The notes beneath the pieces were generated by a model that was not told the DNA's origin, searched no databases, and was given only the letters and a program-made list of their open reading frames with translations. The translations under genes were made by a program, and so were the position numbers. From NCBI RefSeq assembly GCF_000350225.1, contig NW_005179136.1, positions 23,176 to 87,175 of the forward strand: 64,000 nucleotides of DNA, read 5' to 3'. The stretch is from Chondrus crispus. Its lineage: Eukaryota > Rhodophyta > Florideophyceae > Gigartinales > Gigartinaceae. Each line of letters opens with the position of its first letter. The first letter of the stretch is position 1. Below are positions 23,101 to 35,657 of the stretch, piece by piece.

Positions 23101-23458
23101 GGTTATTGTCCCGAATCGCAAACCCACCCTGCAACACGATCACAGACCACCCTTTCGCAGATCACAACGCCACACACCCGGCCTAACACCCCCTGCACCA
23201 CGCCGCAACACCCCCGCCAGCCTGCAGTATACCCCTCCCTCGACTGACTCTGCCTCCCCATCGCTCCCCCTCGTCGAGCGTCACACCGCAGATCGTCCCA
23301 ACCCAGTCCTGCCAGTCCCGCCTCCGACACAACACGTCGAGCGCCGCCTTGCAGCACTAACCGCCCCCCACACTTTCCCATCCCCGCACCGCACCACCCC
23401 CGCGAGCCCCACCACGCACCCCTCCCTTACACCACCACCGTCCCCCCCACCCCATCTC

Positions 23459-24275
23459 ATGGATCCACACGAAGAAACCGTCACGCCCAACCGGCGCCCC
23501 TCACCCTTCTACAGACACCAACCCGCCCGCCTTCCAGAAGGAACCAACTTCCCCATATGGAGACATCGCCGTTATCAATGCGGCGCAACATGCGCTTGAT
23601 CCCTCGCACACACCTCCCCCACAGGACCCCGTAAAACAGGCCAAGCACACAAAAGACTGCGCCTCAATGGGCATGTTGATTACGAACAGTCTCTCACAGG
23701 ACCTAGCGAAAACAACCGACCTAACCTTCGACGCTTCACCAGCCGAGCTACTGTCAACAATCAAAACCCACTTTACGGACAGCTCCCTTACAACTCATCT
23801 ACTCCTAAGGCAGGAAGCCGACCGCCTTCGCCTTACCCCCGACACCACAGTCGACGAGTACATCAAAAAACACAGAACGCTACGAATGCGTATGCGCCTT
23901 GCACAATACCCAAGCATATCTGCCGATCAAACAGTAACCGTCGATGCCATTATCAAAGGCCTAGAACACCATCACGCCTTCACACATTTACGAGACACAT
24001 GGGCTGAGACCGCGTCCGTCCTGACCTCAATCCGGGCGATCCAACAACGCCTCAACGCCGTACAAGCCCGAACAACTGCCCGGCAAGACAACAAACTACC
24101 AACACCCCAAGGCCTCAGTACCCCCGATCCCTGCCCGACCAAGCGTGAATCCCAAACCCGTCCACGAGGGCGGAACAGGAGACGCCCTTACCCCCGGGGA
24201 CAGTGGTACAACACGAAATACACACCCCAAATGCCACCCGCAGCTCCGTACCAATTACAGACACCCCAACACTAG
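23459..24275 (+). pseudogene. gag: copia gag
   Basis: Starts at ATG 23459 (MDPHEETVTPNRRP) after a long proline-rich leader. One frameshift between about 23590 and 23667 leads into the 202-residue second block. The second block has the copia Gag core: DAIIKGLEHHHAFTHLRDTW preceded by LLRQEADRLRLTPDTTVDEY. The tail is Arg/Pro/Gln-rich with no CCHC knuckle visible, so nucleic-acid binding would rest on the basic tail. Confidence 0.75.
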
Positions 24276-25451
24276 CAAACACCCCTGCACTGGCAAATGC
24301 AGCTCGCCCCTGTCGTAGCACCAACGAGACGTCTCCCAGCACGCCACACAACTAAAGCCCAACATGCGGCGGCGGACAGCACCAATGCCCTCTCAAATGA
24401 CAAACAAGCTTTTCACTCCGAAATACAGACAGATTCCGACGGTATGAAATATATCGTTGATTCCGGAGCCAGCCCGACACACGTGACAAATGCCGCCCCC
24501 GGAATGCGCCCCCTCACCAGAAGAATCATAACTAACACTGCGACATCATCCATCTCGTCCGCGACTCACTGGGGTCCCCTACAGATCCCGACGAACAAGA
24601 ATAAGACCCTCACCTTACCTGCCATTGCAAACCCCGCCATGTGCCAAAACCTGTTATCCGTCCATGACATTGCAAGACAGTACAGAGCTGTCATCTTCAG
24701 ACCCTATGACGCCGCCATCCTAGCAACTAACACGAAGCCCCCACAGATGATTGCCACAGCCTCAGTTAAAAAAGGACTGTACGTCCTCCGCCCACCAAAC
24801 CAACCCCTTAACCATGCACATGCTGCACGTACAGCCCGGCGGACAAACACCCCACACAAAAACGCCACGGCCTCCCGTCGTCGAGCCCCCCCTTAACCAC
24901 AATACCCACCCCTCTCCGCCCTGCACCAGCAGCACCCCTACTGTCGGCCCCCACAAGGCGACCCACCCCAATGCACAACATGCACAACCCTGCCCCGCCG
25001 CCGCCCAACCTCCGTGGCGCTGTCCTGGATCATGCCTTCCACCACTGCCACATGATCCTAAACCACGTCCGCCCTGCCACAGTACAAACCATGGCACGGA
25101 AGGGCCTCCTACCAAACATGCCACCTTCCCTGGCGAGATATGCACCCAAGATCACGTGCCCCAGCTGCGCACACGCAAAACAAAGGCTCTGCCCACACAA
25201 ACCCACAGTCCATACATACCCCGCTGGCTTCTCCCTCAGCAGAGATATATGCGGATCCATTGCTCCCACGTCCCGCCAAGGAAACGAGTATGTTCTAACA
25301 GTACTCGACACAACCACACGGTATCTTATCACCGACTTTATGCCCTCACGAGCACAAACCCCGCAACGCCTCGACTATATCCTAACCACCATCAAGGAGA
25401 ACACAGGGAATTCACCACGAGTCCTCCGCACCGATAACGCACTAAAATATA

Positions 25452-25500
25452 TGTCAGCAACTGCCATAAAGACATCATGTCTGTATGGCAGTTGCTGACA
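25452..25500. repeat. 49-nt hairpin palindrome inside copia integrase
   Basis: A 16-bp perfect stem (TGTCAGCAACTGCCAT and its complement) encloses a 17-nt loop that itself contains AGACAT/ATGTCT. It interrupts the integrase core just after the second catalytic Asp region and leads to a stop at about 25496. Confidence 0.95.
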
Positions 25501-27699
25501 CATAGGTATGATACCACAACCAGCGTACACGGCATTCCACCACAATCCCCTATACCCCTCAAGAGAACAGCCTTGCCAAAAGGATAAACAGCACGCTTCT
25601 CAACGCGGCACGGGCTGCACTCCACCACAGTGGCCTCAGCCACCACCACTGGGAAGACGCCAATAGAGATGCATGCAACATTCAAATATAATCACACAAT
25701 GCACCACCGCACCAAAGAGCTCCCCACCACCGAATGGCACAACGCAGCCCCCGCCATCCCCCAATTTCACATATTCGGCCAGCCGGGCACCACACCCGAC
25801 CCGCGACAACGTGCAAAAATCCCGAAGGTACAATCAAGATCACGTACAGTCCGGTACCTGCACCCCCATGACGACACATACCTCACCCTCATAGACGCCG
25901 CCACTTCAAAAATCCACCGTATACGAACAGTGGACTTCCACCCCTACCATGCCTCGCGAGATCCAACCGCAACCACTGTAGCTGCGTTCAAGGCCCATAC
26001 CCCGCATAAGACGCCAACGGACATCTTTATATCTGCACCTGCCCCCTTCAACCGAGGACAGGCCACGAAATATCCTGACGCACAACTCTGGGCAGAGGCC
26101 CATGACAAAGGACTAGACACACTAGACAAAAAACAGGTAATCAAATGGACCCCCAACAAGCACCTCCCGCCCAAAAAACGCCTTATCCCCCTCACCATGG
26201 GATATCGCTATAAGCGCGACAAAAGCGGTGACATTGTCAAACGCAAAGCACGATGTGCTGCACGCGGGGACACCATGCTCCCGCACGTCCATTACGACCC
26301 AAACCGCCCAACAACCTATATGGCCGATAAGTCCTCAGTGCGCCTCTTATTTGCCATAGCCGCAGCACACAAGTTTCATATGGAGCATATAGACATCGAA
26401 GCTGCCTACCTCCGAGAAAAATTCGACCACAGTGGGCAAAAGCCAGTGTATGTACGCCAGCACCCCCGTTTTGACGAGACACACAAACATCCCTGCAAAG
26501 GAGGCAAGCTCCTCCAAAACCTTTACGGAACGCCACAAGCAGGCTACACGTACCTTACTGCCGTCCTCGCCCTCCTCCACCGCCACGGATTTCGCCATTC
26601 AGAAGCCGACACATGTCTGTTCCACAAAGTATCCCGCAACGCGGCAACCTTCGTGGCCATAAGCATGGATGAATTCACGGTTGCAACCACCTCCACCACG
26701 CTCCTCGACGACTTCGCAAAAATACTCACAACGGCGTACACCATAAAACGCCTAGGAGAACCCAAGACGCTGCTCGGATGGACTGTCCACAAATCACGCG
26801 ACGGCGCCCGCCACATCTGCCAGCCCACCGCAATAGCGACCATCCTCCGCAAATGCGAGATGCACATCGCAAACAGCAAGCCAACCCCATACCAAGACGG
26901 CATTCGATTGCACGGCCCCACCCGCAGGACGAACCGCTGAACAAGCAGGCCAAAGAGTACCAACAAATAGTTGGTGATATGCGCTACATCGCAGACTCAA
27001 CCCGTCCTGACATCTATTTCGTCGTGAATCGTCTCTTGGTCGCCTCCAAGGCTCCTACAAAGCGCCATTGGAACGCTCTAAGGCGAGTTCTGCGCTACCT
27101 TTGACACACGCCCAACCATGGGTTTTTCTTTCCCGCCGCGCAGCACAAGCTGCACCCCAACACAACCGCCCCACATCCCGTTTCATCAGCATCGCTCCTC
27201 ACCACGTACTCCGATGCTGACCATGCCGCAGACGTAACAGATCGAAAGTCGATCTCAGGCATCGTCCACCTGTACAACGGCACACACATCTGCTGGCGCT
27301 CCCTCAAGCAGAAAATAACCGCCCTCTCCACCTGCGAAGCGGAGTATATCGCAGCCACAGCGGCAGTACAACAAAACGCATGGCTTCGCACGATTCTCGG
27401 CGACATGCGCATGCTCAGCCCCAGCCCCACCCTTTTTTCATGGAGAACCAGTCCGCCCTCCGGGTCGCACAAAACACCAGCCCCACGAAAAGACGCAAGT
27501 ACATCAACCTGCGTCACCATAACTTATCGCACCACGCCAAGAAAGGACACATCAAAATGTCCCATGTCCCCAGCGCGGACATGCTCGCCGATATCCTGAC
27601 CAAGCCGCTCAGGGCCGATCCCTTCCGCAACCTCACGGCGCAAATCAAAGTCACACCCCCACCCCCGCCTACCCATCCAGGCCGCGACCACACAGCGAC

Positions 27700-27707
27700 G
27701 GGGGGAG
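27700..27707 (+). other. Polypurine tract of the copia element
   Basis: GGGGGGAG lies immediately before the TG that probably starts the full-length 3' LTR at 27708. It would prime plus-strand DNA synthesis. Confidence 0.6.
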
Positions 27708-27925
27708 TGTCATGATTTCCATGTCTGGTTTATGTCGCTGTATGGTCGCTTGGCATCTAATTTTGTCATGATTCCTGTCATGATTCCCATGTACACCTGT
27801 CACACGCACACACGCACGCCAGGTGTCCACCCCAGAGACGGCGTCTCCGTCGCTCTGCCGCCGCTCCTCTTAGTGCACCGGCCTCTAGCCTCAGTACACA
27901 TCGGACCATCGTTCCTTGCACCACA
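27708..27925 (+). repeat. 3' LTR of the copia element (long form, 218 bp)
   Basis: Starts TGTCATGATTTCC directly after the polypurine tract. It contains three tandem-like copies of TCATGATTYC before joining the 150-bp core shared with the 5' LTR from 27776. It ends CACCACA at 27925, followed by the target-site duplication ACTGC. Confidence 0.75.
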
Positions 27926-27930
27926 ACTGC

Positions 27931-29939
27931 TATACCAACGAAGGCGCAGCAGAGCGGTGCGCACCAAAGTCTTGCTCAAGTTGACATAAAATGTGGTGAC
28001 ATGTCACTGTAGACACGATCCCCGGAAGAGGGGACAAACACTTTCCCGATACATTGCCCTTGAAATATAGTTATAGTTCGGAGCATACCTGTAGCGATGG
28101 CACTACTGGAGAGATGGCACTATATAGGAGGCCCATACAGATCTAATTGGGGGACAACCACACTGTTAAAATCCTGTAAAACACAACTAAAATGTAGAAT
28201 TTCAATCTTTTAGCACTCCAGAAGCATAATACATTTACATCTTCCAGAAATTTGTTATGAACGCCTGTCGTGCATCACGTCTCTTAGCATGAGCCCCGGC
28301 AGAGATGAAGGCCCGTTTGGCTTTCCTCAATTGCATTGCCGCGGCCGATGCATCACTTGTATGCTGGAAATTTCAAGTCGTCAAACATATCGGATAGGTT
28401 CAACGAATTGGGGACCGGTAACAACGCCCTCCTTAATCGCCATAATCGTCATTAGAGTTCGTTTGGCTATTATTAGGGGCACCCCAGCTCTAATGCATCG
28501 TCCATGGTATCATTCAAAACACCCTTGTGGACAATACTCTGCTTCTCGACTTCAATCTACACCTCAACTGCACCACTGCTTAATCGTTCATCTCTTTATA
28601 CTGCTACCAGATACGTCTCACAATTCTTCATGAATAGACGTGTCATCATTGATGTGATGGTGTGCAGCACGCTTTGGTCCATTGTCGCCCGATTGCTGCG
28701 AGTTTTCTTGTGCGTCGCAGCCACATTAGTTTTCATTTACAACCGCATTATGCATGCTTTAATTCAGGACCGAACGGTCGTTTACTGTGTGACCTATCTC
28801 CAGGTGTCCAAAACCACGTTCGTGAAATTGAGCATGCGGGGATGGCACCCTTCTCCAATACCTTTCGTACCCCTCTTTTTCCCCTTACTTATCTCCGGGT
28901 TTTCAGCTCAGTGCTTTATGTCCATAAAGATATGCTTGATTACGTAATACTGATAATTGCTCTTCCGTGACGAAACAATTCCCCAGCCCCTATGTTGATG
29001 AACAGCGGTGCAGTTAGGTGGATCTGTAACAATAGATATTTTTCAGTGTGGTTAACGAAATTGGTGCCGCGAGAACTACAGTTCTCCATGAGGAGGACAA
29101 CGGGATTGGACGTTTTGCTTCGAACGAAAGCTATAAAAACATTGGTAACCAAATTTGGAATGTCACTCAGTCGGATCATACGTTGCGCTGACTGAAATAC
29201 TGCACAATTGGTTTCCGCAGCTTAACGCATCTGGGATTCACTGGCTTTCCACTAAGTGCCATCGGAGACTTGCATGTTCCCTATGCATTGATATCCACCC
29301 AGGCAGTGATATTATCCTTGGCGTTCATTGTTTTGGTGTCACGTACAGACTTCTTACCCTCATTCGTACAAATGTATGTTCTGCGAGGAAGAAATGTGAA
29401 CCAAAATCCCGTCTCATTAACAATATATATTTTTTGCTGGTTCATACTGGCGAAGTTTTTCACGCAAGGCTGCAATATCAGCAGTACCTCTAGACACATC
29501 AACGCTTCCAGCCTCGCTATGGTGGGCTACAAGACGCAGCGAATGACGCATTATGAGTATATCCGTTCATCCACGAGAAGCTGTAAAGTGTTGTGGCGTG
29601 CTTGCTTCGTCCATAGAAATGTCTTTTTTGAAGTTCTTCGTTCAAGCCCAATACTTTAGTTGCAGTAATGGAATTAGTGAGAGGCACCTTGGCAGAGTGA
29701 GATTCCAATTCTTGTTACACAATGCACCCAAGAAATAAGGTATATATATCGATAACCATAGTTAATGGGTAAAATTGGGAATAATATGGCGCAGTCCGTA
29801 CAGAGTGCTTCGCCAGACCTGAAATGAGCTACTACTTAACGGGTTAGGAACAGGACTCGGTGAAATGTAAGCACAAAAACGAAGGAACGCCCCATCAAAC
29901 TGAAAGGTAATCGACACCGTCGAATTCGAGCGAAAGTCC
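27931..29939. other. No gene recognised
   Basis: Frames of up to about 147 residues occur (for example 28504-28947, with hydrophobic stretches), but they overlap in several phases and have no known motif or partner. Probably decayed repeat DNA. Confidence 0.4.
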
Positions 29940-30619
29940 TGTAGCATAAACACCCTCACGGAGAAGGGTGTTTGCTCACAGCTCGACGGAGACTCCGGAT
30001 CGCCGGAAGACGGGGAAAGGAAGCACCACCAGCTATCGGAACCGGTCGAGCCCGGGTACCGTGGTAGAGCGGGATCGAAGGTGGTCGCGCGTGCGTATGA
30101 GCGGATCAACGCCTCGACGCCCCGGCGCGGTGGTGGGTAACGATCCAGTAGCGACGGGCAGAGGCGGATCCGGCTCGGCGCGCGCGACCACTACCCGCCG
30201 GGTTCCGTACTAGGCTGACGCGAACGTCGATCGCGTAGTCTAGAATAAGCCAGCGGAACTTAGGTGGGAGGTTCTGGACAAGCCCGTGCTTGTCCTCTCC
30301 CCTCCGCTGTCGGTCGGCTCGTATTTAAAGTATATAATAACCTATCATAACACTACAGTACCGATGTACTGTAGTGACGTACTGTAGTGCAGGTCGGCAT
30401 GCACTGTAATACAGTCAGTCGTCGTGGCTGACAGTACACGTGGTACCCGTGTGTGCGCGCGCGCTTCGTGCGCCTAGTCCACGTGTGCACGTGCGCCGGG
30501 GGGCACACGTGGACACGCGCGGTGGTCCTGTAGAGCGTCGGGCTCTACAGTAACTAAATCAATCTTGATCTAATCTAAAGCAAAATCTAGTAAATTCCCC
30601 AGGGGGGGGTTACGCTACA
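29940..30619 (-). mobile_element. Solo LTR of the chromovirus family, with TSD
   Basis: 680 bp, the reverse complement of the LTR at 39313-40011, bounded by TGTAGCATAA on the left and TACGCTACA on the right. The 5-bp repeat AGTCC flanks it exactly (29935-29939 and 30620-30624). It is therefore a complete solo LTR left by recombination between the two LTRs of one insertion. Confidence 0.92.
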
Positions 30620-31578
30620 AGTCCCATGTTGGCAAACGCAAACCGTCTACTCCTGAGGCACTCTGATCCAGTTTTGTATCACAGTGGAGGGTAATCGGAA
30701 TCGATCACCACTCCCGACTGCACGTGCTCCGAAAGCCGACGATTGTGGGTGGACATCGTTTCGTTATGATCCATATACTGTTGTGTGGAACACCGCAAGG
30801 CGTAGTATCGAGTAACTCGTCTTGTCAAGTTTTGGTACGAAGTGAGGATGTGAAGAGGATAATTTGTGTTTTGAGGCAGGAACTTGCGCAGACCGTATCG
30901 GCGCATGGGAAAGGAACTTGTTTTTATTCACACTCCCGAAAAAGCCGTGTGGATGACGGAAGCAGCTTCGAAAGCGAAGAGAGACGTGCTCGGCCTTGCG
31001 ATGACAGCTTTAGATGGCCATGGACGTGCTCGTAAGAAAGCCTCGTCGTCCGTCTCAGGCGTACGCCAATAGGTGGAGCTTGAAAGTTTTGGAAGATCGT
31101 TGCCAGATGCTGACTTGACGCCTATTCAATTTGAACGTGAGCGTCTTCAACTCCAAGGCGATCAATTGGAGTGGATGACAGTGGCAAGGGAGAAAGATCG
31201 TGGGATCGATGCTTGGAGCGCAAAGCTCCAAACGAACTTGACTTCAACAAGATGGAGATCATGATAGAGGCCATCGCGCGTAAACATTAGAGAGGAATAA
31301 ATTTTAATGCATTCAAGTGCTCTTCTGAAGGAAATAGCAAGTTGCAACTTTCGCCAAGAAAACCCTTGTCAAAACATTTACGAGATGCTGATCCCGCCCG
31401 TCTTGTTCATTAACTGACCATTGCAACTCCCTGTACTTCATTAGGAAGAATATTTGTGGCTCAAGTACGAATCAAGAGACGGAGGCTTGCATAACAATAT
31501 TGCGAAATATTGTTAGAATACACACAGTTGCGAAAATTGGCCAGCAGCATCGCGGCCAGCTACAGTGCACCAACCAGA
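30620..31578. other. Weak ORF pair, unrecognised
   Basis: Plus-strand frames 30884-31072 and 31073-31264 are contiguous in one frame, split by one TAG. They encode helical, charged peptides (FERERLQLQGDQLEWM). That resembles the coiled C-terminus of Myb/SANT-like accessory proteins of some DNA transposons, but the evidence is thin. Confidence 0.25.
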
Positions 31579-31636
31579 CACTCGCTAGTCCGCATCTTCC
31601 GGAGATATATCTCCGGAAGATGCGGACTAGCGAGTG
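31579..31636. repeat. 58-bp perfect palindrome
   Basis: A 29-nt arm starting CACTCGCTAGTCCGC is followed at once by its exact reverse complement, with no loop. It lies in otherwise gene-free DNA. Confidence 0.97.
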
Positions 31637-32779
31637 AACTATAGGTCATCGTAGATCAGTAAAGCGAAACGTATTTAAAACCCATTCCACAACAACCCTC
31701 ATTGAAAGACTTTTGATAGTATGTCAATCGCGACCTTTGAAAGGAGACCGCCAGAAAGGTGCGTTCGTTATAATCTGAAACTCCATATAGACGGCACTGG
31801 AAACCATTCACAACCATGAGCTCCTCCAACTATTCATCGAGTCCGCTTCTACAGTAAAGCGTCCAATCATGCCGCCTGCCCTTCATGGGATCGGCAGCGT
31901 GATGAACCCATCCAGGGCCTTAACTGCTTGATTGAGGGCGTGATTGCATTTATGTCCATTCTAAGCTACTTTTTGAACGTTGTGACCACACACCCGAGCT
32001 ATTACGTTTATAATACCATCGATAAACCAATACAATTAGGTAGTACGTGGTACTTTTATTTAATAGCATCCAAGTAGATTGGTGCTCGATTGCAAAGAGG
32101 AATCAATTGGTCCCGTTCCCAGTGTACCACGAGTGTCCAATATCTGCTCTATACCTTCCCAGCATATTCACTGAGCTGCACGCCATGCCGTCCAAAAAGC
32201 AACTCCATATCCCGCCATTTGCTGGGATTGGTTGGACGCCTAAGTATGACGCATGTCACCAGCAGAGGACTGCGCGCGTATCTGCTCCGTTTCATAATCA
32301 ATGTATCCCAACCACAGAAGTCCTTATCATGAAATTTCTAGCTTCGTGAATCTAAAAAGAGACAGAAAACAAAAATCAGTTCCAGCTTTGAAGTTGAAAG
32401 AGAACTCGGAGAGTGACATGGGGTTTTTTCCACTCAGACACTGGAAAAATTCATGCTGCAGCGCGTTGTATCCTTAGAAATAGAAAAGGAGCGCCCCTGT
32501 GCTTCCAGTCTCCAATTGCCGAAGGAGGAGGCGACGACGTGAAATTTGACAGTAAAATCGAGGTCTGAAAAACTTGCCGCAAAAGTTCCTTAACCACTAA
32601 GCCAGAGGCGCTGGCCTCTTGGTTTTCCCTTGGCCGCGCTCACTATTTCAGCAAATTATGCAAAAACATTGAGGTGGATATTGCAGTCAGACATGGTGAC
32701 GACACGAAGACCAATAATTCGTATTTTTGTAAAGGGATTAGATTTGCTCCTTCCTGATCCCAATCCACTAATCGACGAG
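31637..32779. other. No gene seen
   Basis: Only short frames without recognisable motifs. Confidence 0.4.
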
Positions 32780-34312
32780 AAGTACCCACTTCTACTGATG
32801 GGCCGGAGAACGCGGCAAATATATGTGACCTGATATGCACTCCCCCTGTTTTGGAGCCCCCGCCAGAGAGGTATATGCACGGATGCGGAATGAATTTCTG
32901 AGTGCGAAAATGACCGTAAGCTGGCGGACACTAACGATTCCTGATACAAAAGGCCTCTCTACGTCTATTTCTCTTGACCTTGTGCCTGGTAGCGCGCCGT
33001 TAATTGTTGGTATGGATGTCTGAGCCTACTACAAGACTTCTAACCTTGGCAAGCAAAAGTATATCAAAATGAGGCGACTTACGGACAGGCAAGAAATCTG
33101 CTTCTCAAAATACCTTGTAAAGCACGACACCGGCCACCGGTTAGAAATATCTCCCCATCCGAAGTCAAAAGTCTCGACACTACTTAGCAGTGCACACACA
33201 ACGGCGAAAGAGCTCAGCCTGCGTCCCTCAGAAATATTCACAGTAAACGTATTCTGTTGGTGGTGACGCAGGAATAATGAATGTGAAAATGAGAGCGTCA
33301 ATAGAGACAGTCATTCAGGCCTGCGAGAGATGTGTCAAGAACGGAAAACCAAACTTTCAAGAAAGGTTTCCCTCTCCCATGTTGATGAAGCTTTTAATCA
33401 AGAGTTACAAATGTACTTTCAATACGTAGTGCTGCGAGGGGCTCGACAAACAGTAGGGAATATGACAGACACAGGAACGAGTTACTCGGAGTTGTTTCTA
33501 GCCACGGACAAATGCATGAAGACTATCATACATGCCATCGAGAGCAGTTGGGTATTAAGCATGGGGCTCCACTTGCAATTTCCGCATATGACGCATATAA
33601 TCGCAGACCACTTCGTAATTGTCTCATTTCGTACGGTGTAAAATTCAAACCTAGACGAGCCAGAAGACACAACAAATTAGGTATTGTGGAAAGAAAGAAT
33701 GGCGCGATCAAGTCCATCACGAGTGAACTGTATGACGAGCGTAGTGATTCATTGACAGAAAACCTCGTATCTCCTGCATCTTTACCTAATATGTTTTCGG
33801 GGAACGGGCTCTTAAGCTTCTTTGAGCCTGCCCGGGGATGCCGGCCGGCTATCCTGGACATACCTAAAACTCTGGTGACGGAAGATATCTTGAAAGCACA
33901 TCGCCAACAAGTTTCCACTGGAACTATTCAACGCTTCCTTAACTCTATTGCACCGCGGTAACTCGGAAAGACATGTTTAATTATGGTGAGCCCGTTTGGA
34001 TTCATTACTGCTCTTTCAGACAAAACAAACTAGTAGAGGGGATCCGTGGCACAATAGAACCTTCTGAAGATCATATTATTGTTTCTCCCCGTTCGGGCCG
34101 AGGCCCCCCATGAGAGTATCTTATCTGGATGTCAGATTCGCCCTTCAGAGTGCGCTGACAGTGGAACTTTTGAAATGCTCCTTCGAGACCGAACTTTTTC
34201 ACAGACACAGACCGACTCCAGGAGAGACCCTGCAGGACACTGAAGATACACTCAACAGCGCTACTATGTCTAAACACGCATCTGATTTGCTGAAAGCAAC
34301 AGATCCCGAATG
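32780..34312 (+). pseudogene. Retroelement protease-integrase fragment
   Basis: A protease-like end (APLIVGMDV) lies near 33010. Integrase follows: the zinc pair CERCVKNGKPNF near 33330, then SAYDAYNRRPLRNCLISYGV at 33575-33640 and RRHNKLGIVERKNGAIKSI near 33670. That gives the second Asp and the Glu of the DDE core. After it, FEPARGCRPAIL and DILKAHRQQV are conserved-looking, and 33985-34130 reads WIHYCSFRQNKLVEGIRG, an SH3-like tail. Several frame changes separate the pieces. The integrase style suggests a copia-like or related Pol. RT was not found in the same orientation. Confidence 0.5.
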
Positions 34313-35657
34313 AGCCAAAGTGATTCAAGACGAATCACCTTCAAGTACACCATTTACCGTACCCTGCTACAATTTCGGGTCTCCCTCTTCTGGGAGGTCT
34401 ACAAAATATTCTCGACCTGATGTAGATAAGGCCAGAAGGCGAAATCTCTTTGCCGTAGCTTCCATTTTTTGCGATGAGAGAGGAGCGATATTGAAATGTA
34501 CGCGAAGGGCATAGGAGAAACTGGAGATGTGATAAAAGAGCATGACTGTGCATCGTGATAATGCGAGAGAGTTACAACAAATACATAATGCTATTGGAGC
34601 ATCGCAAGCCAGTGCTTCACATATATATTTTGCTCCAACTTGGATATTGCAAGATGACTCGGCAACGGAGCATCAGGCAAAGTGGAGTGTGGCGTATTTG
34701 GAATCCCAAATACGACTCAATCCAGAACACTTAAGTTTAAGATAGCATGGTACCACGGAATGTAATTTTCATAAGCTCATACGTGGTTTACAAAGTCAAA
34801 GGTTGATAAAGGGGGTTCGCGTACTCTAAAAGCGCGGATCTTTTCATATGGAAATCACGACGAAATGAAAAACGATATCGGGGAAAGACTCGTCCAATGC
34901 GCCACCTTTTATAATCCAGCTTGTACTTTCACTAGTTTCCTTGGCACTCATAATTGGTACAGCCAATATTAGGGGTGTTTTTCTACAGAGTGGTCCTATA
35001 ATCGGGATCTTTTCGTAAGGCCTCCCCGTGAAGGGCCTGGCGTGTGTACTATTCTATGGAAGCCGCCTAAAATTCCCTACAGAATCGCAGACGCTGAAAG
35101 GCAGTGACAGGTTGTAGTAGAACAATAGATGTCGACAAAAGCCGGCCTAGTGTCAAGACGACCGGCAATTTGCCTGATATGAGATCAAATGCTCTACAGT
35201 AAAATTTAAACAAAATTTAAGATTTTCGCAAGTATAGAACAAAAGGAGCACAATTTTTACGAAGTAGAACTTTGTAAGACTATAAAGACAACTGTAAACG
35301 ACTAGTTAGTAACTGACAAGCCATCTCAGTGGTCCGCAAGGATCGCTGAGTCTTAGAGGCCGGGGTTCAACTTCTCGCTGAGCACTTTAGTGGTCGAAAA
35401 ATCCCTTCCGGGATCTCGATGGTTCTTGTTTGTGACCTGCCGTCCAGGACGCTTTATAGCGCCCACTCGAACATGAGATTGAATACGGCGACATCTCATA
35501 AAGGGGCATTCCGACACGGTTGCAGGTCTTCCAAGCAAGTCTTAGACGCAGGATAGAACCATAGGGGGCAAAACGAGTTTTTTTATCTCTTTTTGCTCTA
35601 GTTTACTCAAATGCTGACCAATTTAGTTAGTTTTCATGGCCGAGAACGCTTTAAGCA
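34313..35657. other. No gene recognised
   Basis: A/T-rich DNA with short frames only. It may include further remains of the preceding retroelement (34400-34740) and the 3' flank of the piggyBac element. Confidence 0.4.

Larger units (their letters stand above)
24297..27715 (+). pseudogene. pol: copia pol: protease, integrase, RT, RNase H
   Basis: Protease active site YIVDSGASPTHV near 24450. Integrase at about 25000-25700 has the zinc-binding pair CPSCAHAKQ, LTVLDTTTRY and RTDNALKYMS, and then a 49-nt palindrome plus frame changes. The remainder of the core (RINSTLLNAARAALHHSG) reads in another frame. RT (25630-26940) has HIDIEAAYLREKF, LLQNLYGTPQAGY and VAISMDEFTVA, where the usual YVDD box is replaced by MDE. 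RNase H follows, with YSDADHAADVTDRKSISG and STCEAEYIAATA. An in-frame TGA lies near 27103 (after LRYL). The gene ends MLADILTKPLR. At least four breaks are present. Confidence 0.85.
22951..27925 (+). mobile_element. Ty1/copia retrotransposon with target-site duplication
   Basis: The 5' LTR (22951-23100) and matching 3' LTR part (27776-27925) are both 150 bp, begin TG and end CA. The 5-bp direct repeat ACTGC flanks the element at 22946-22950 and 27926-27930. The domain order gag, protease, integrase, RT, RNase H is that of Ty1/copia. A G-rich polypurine tract, GGGGGGAG (27700-27707), lies 68 bp left of the 150-bp core LTR and directly before a TG at 27708, so the 3' LTR is probably 218 bp long. 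Several frameshifts and stops make it non-autonomous. Confidence 0.9.

Noticed and set aside
29940..30619. MITE or DNA transposon, because of the terminal inverted repeat
   Set aside because: Matches the chromovirus LTR end to end in reverse orientation and has a 5-bp duplication; it is a solo LTR.
35310..35400. tRNA-like GGTTCAA sequence near a pseudo-stem
   Set aside because: No acceptor stem or anticodon arm pairs around it; chance match.
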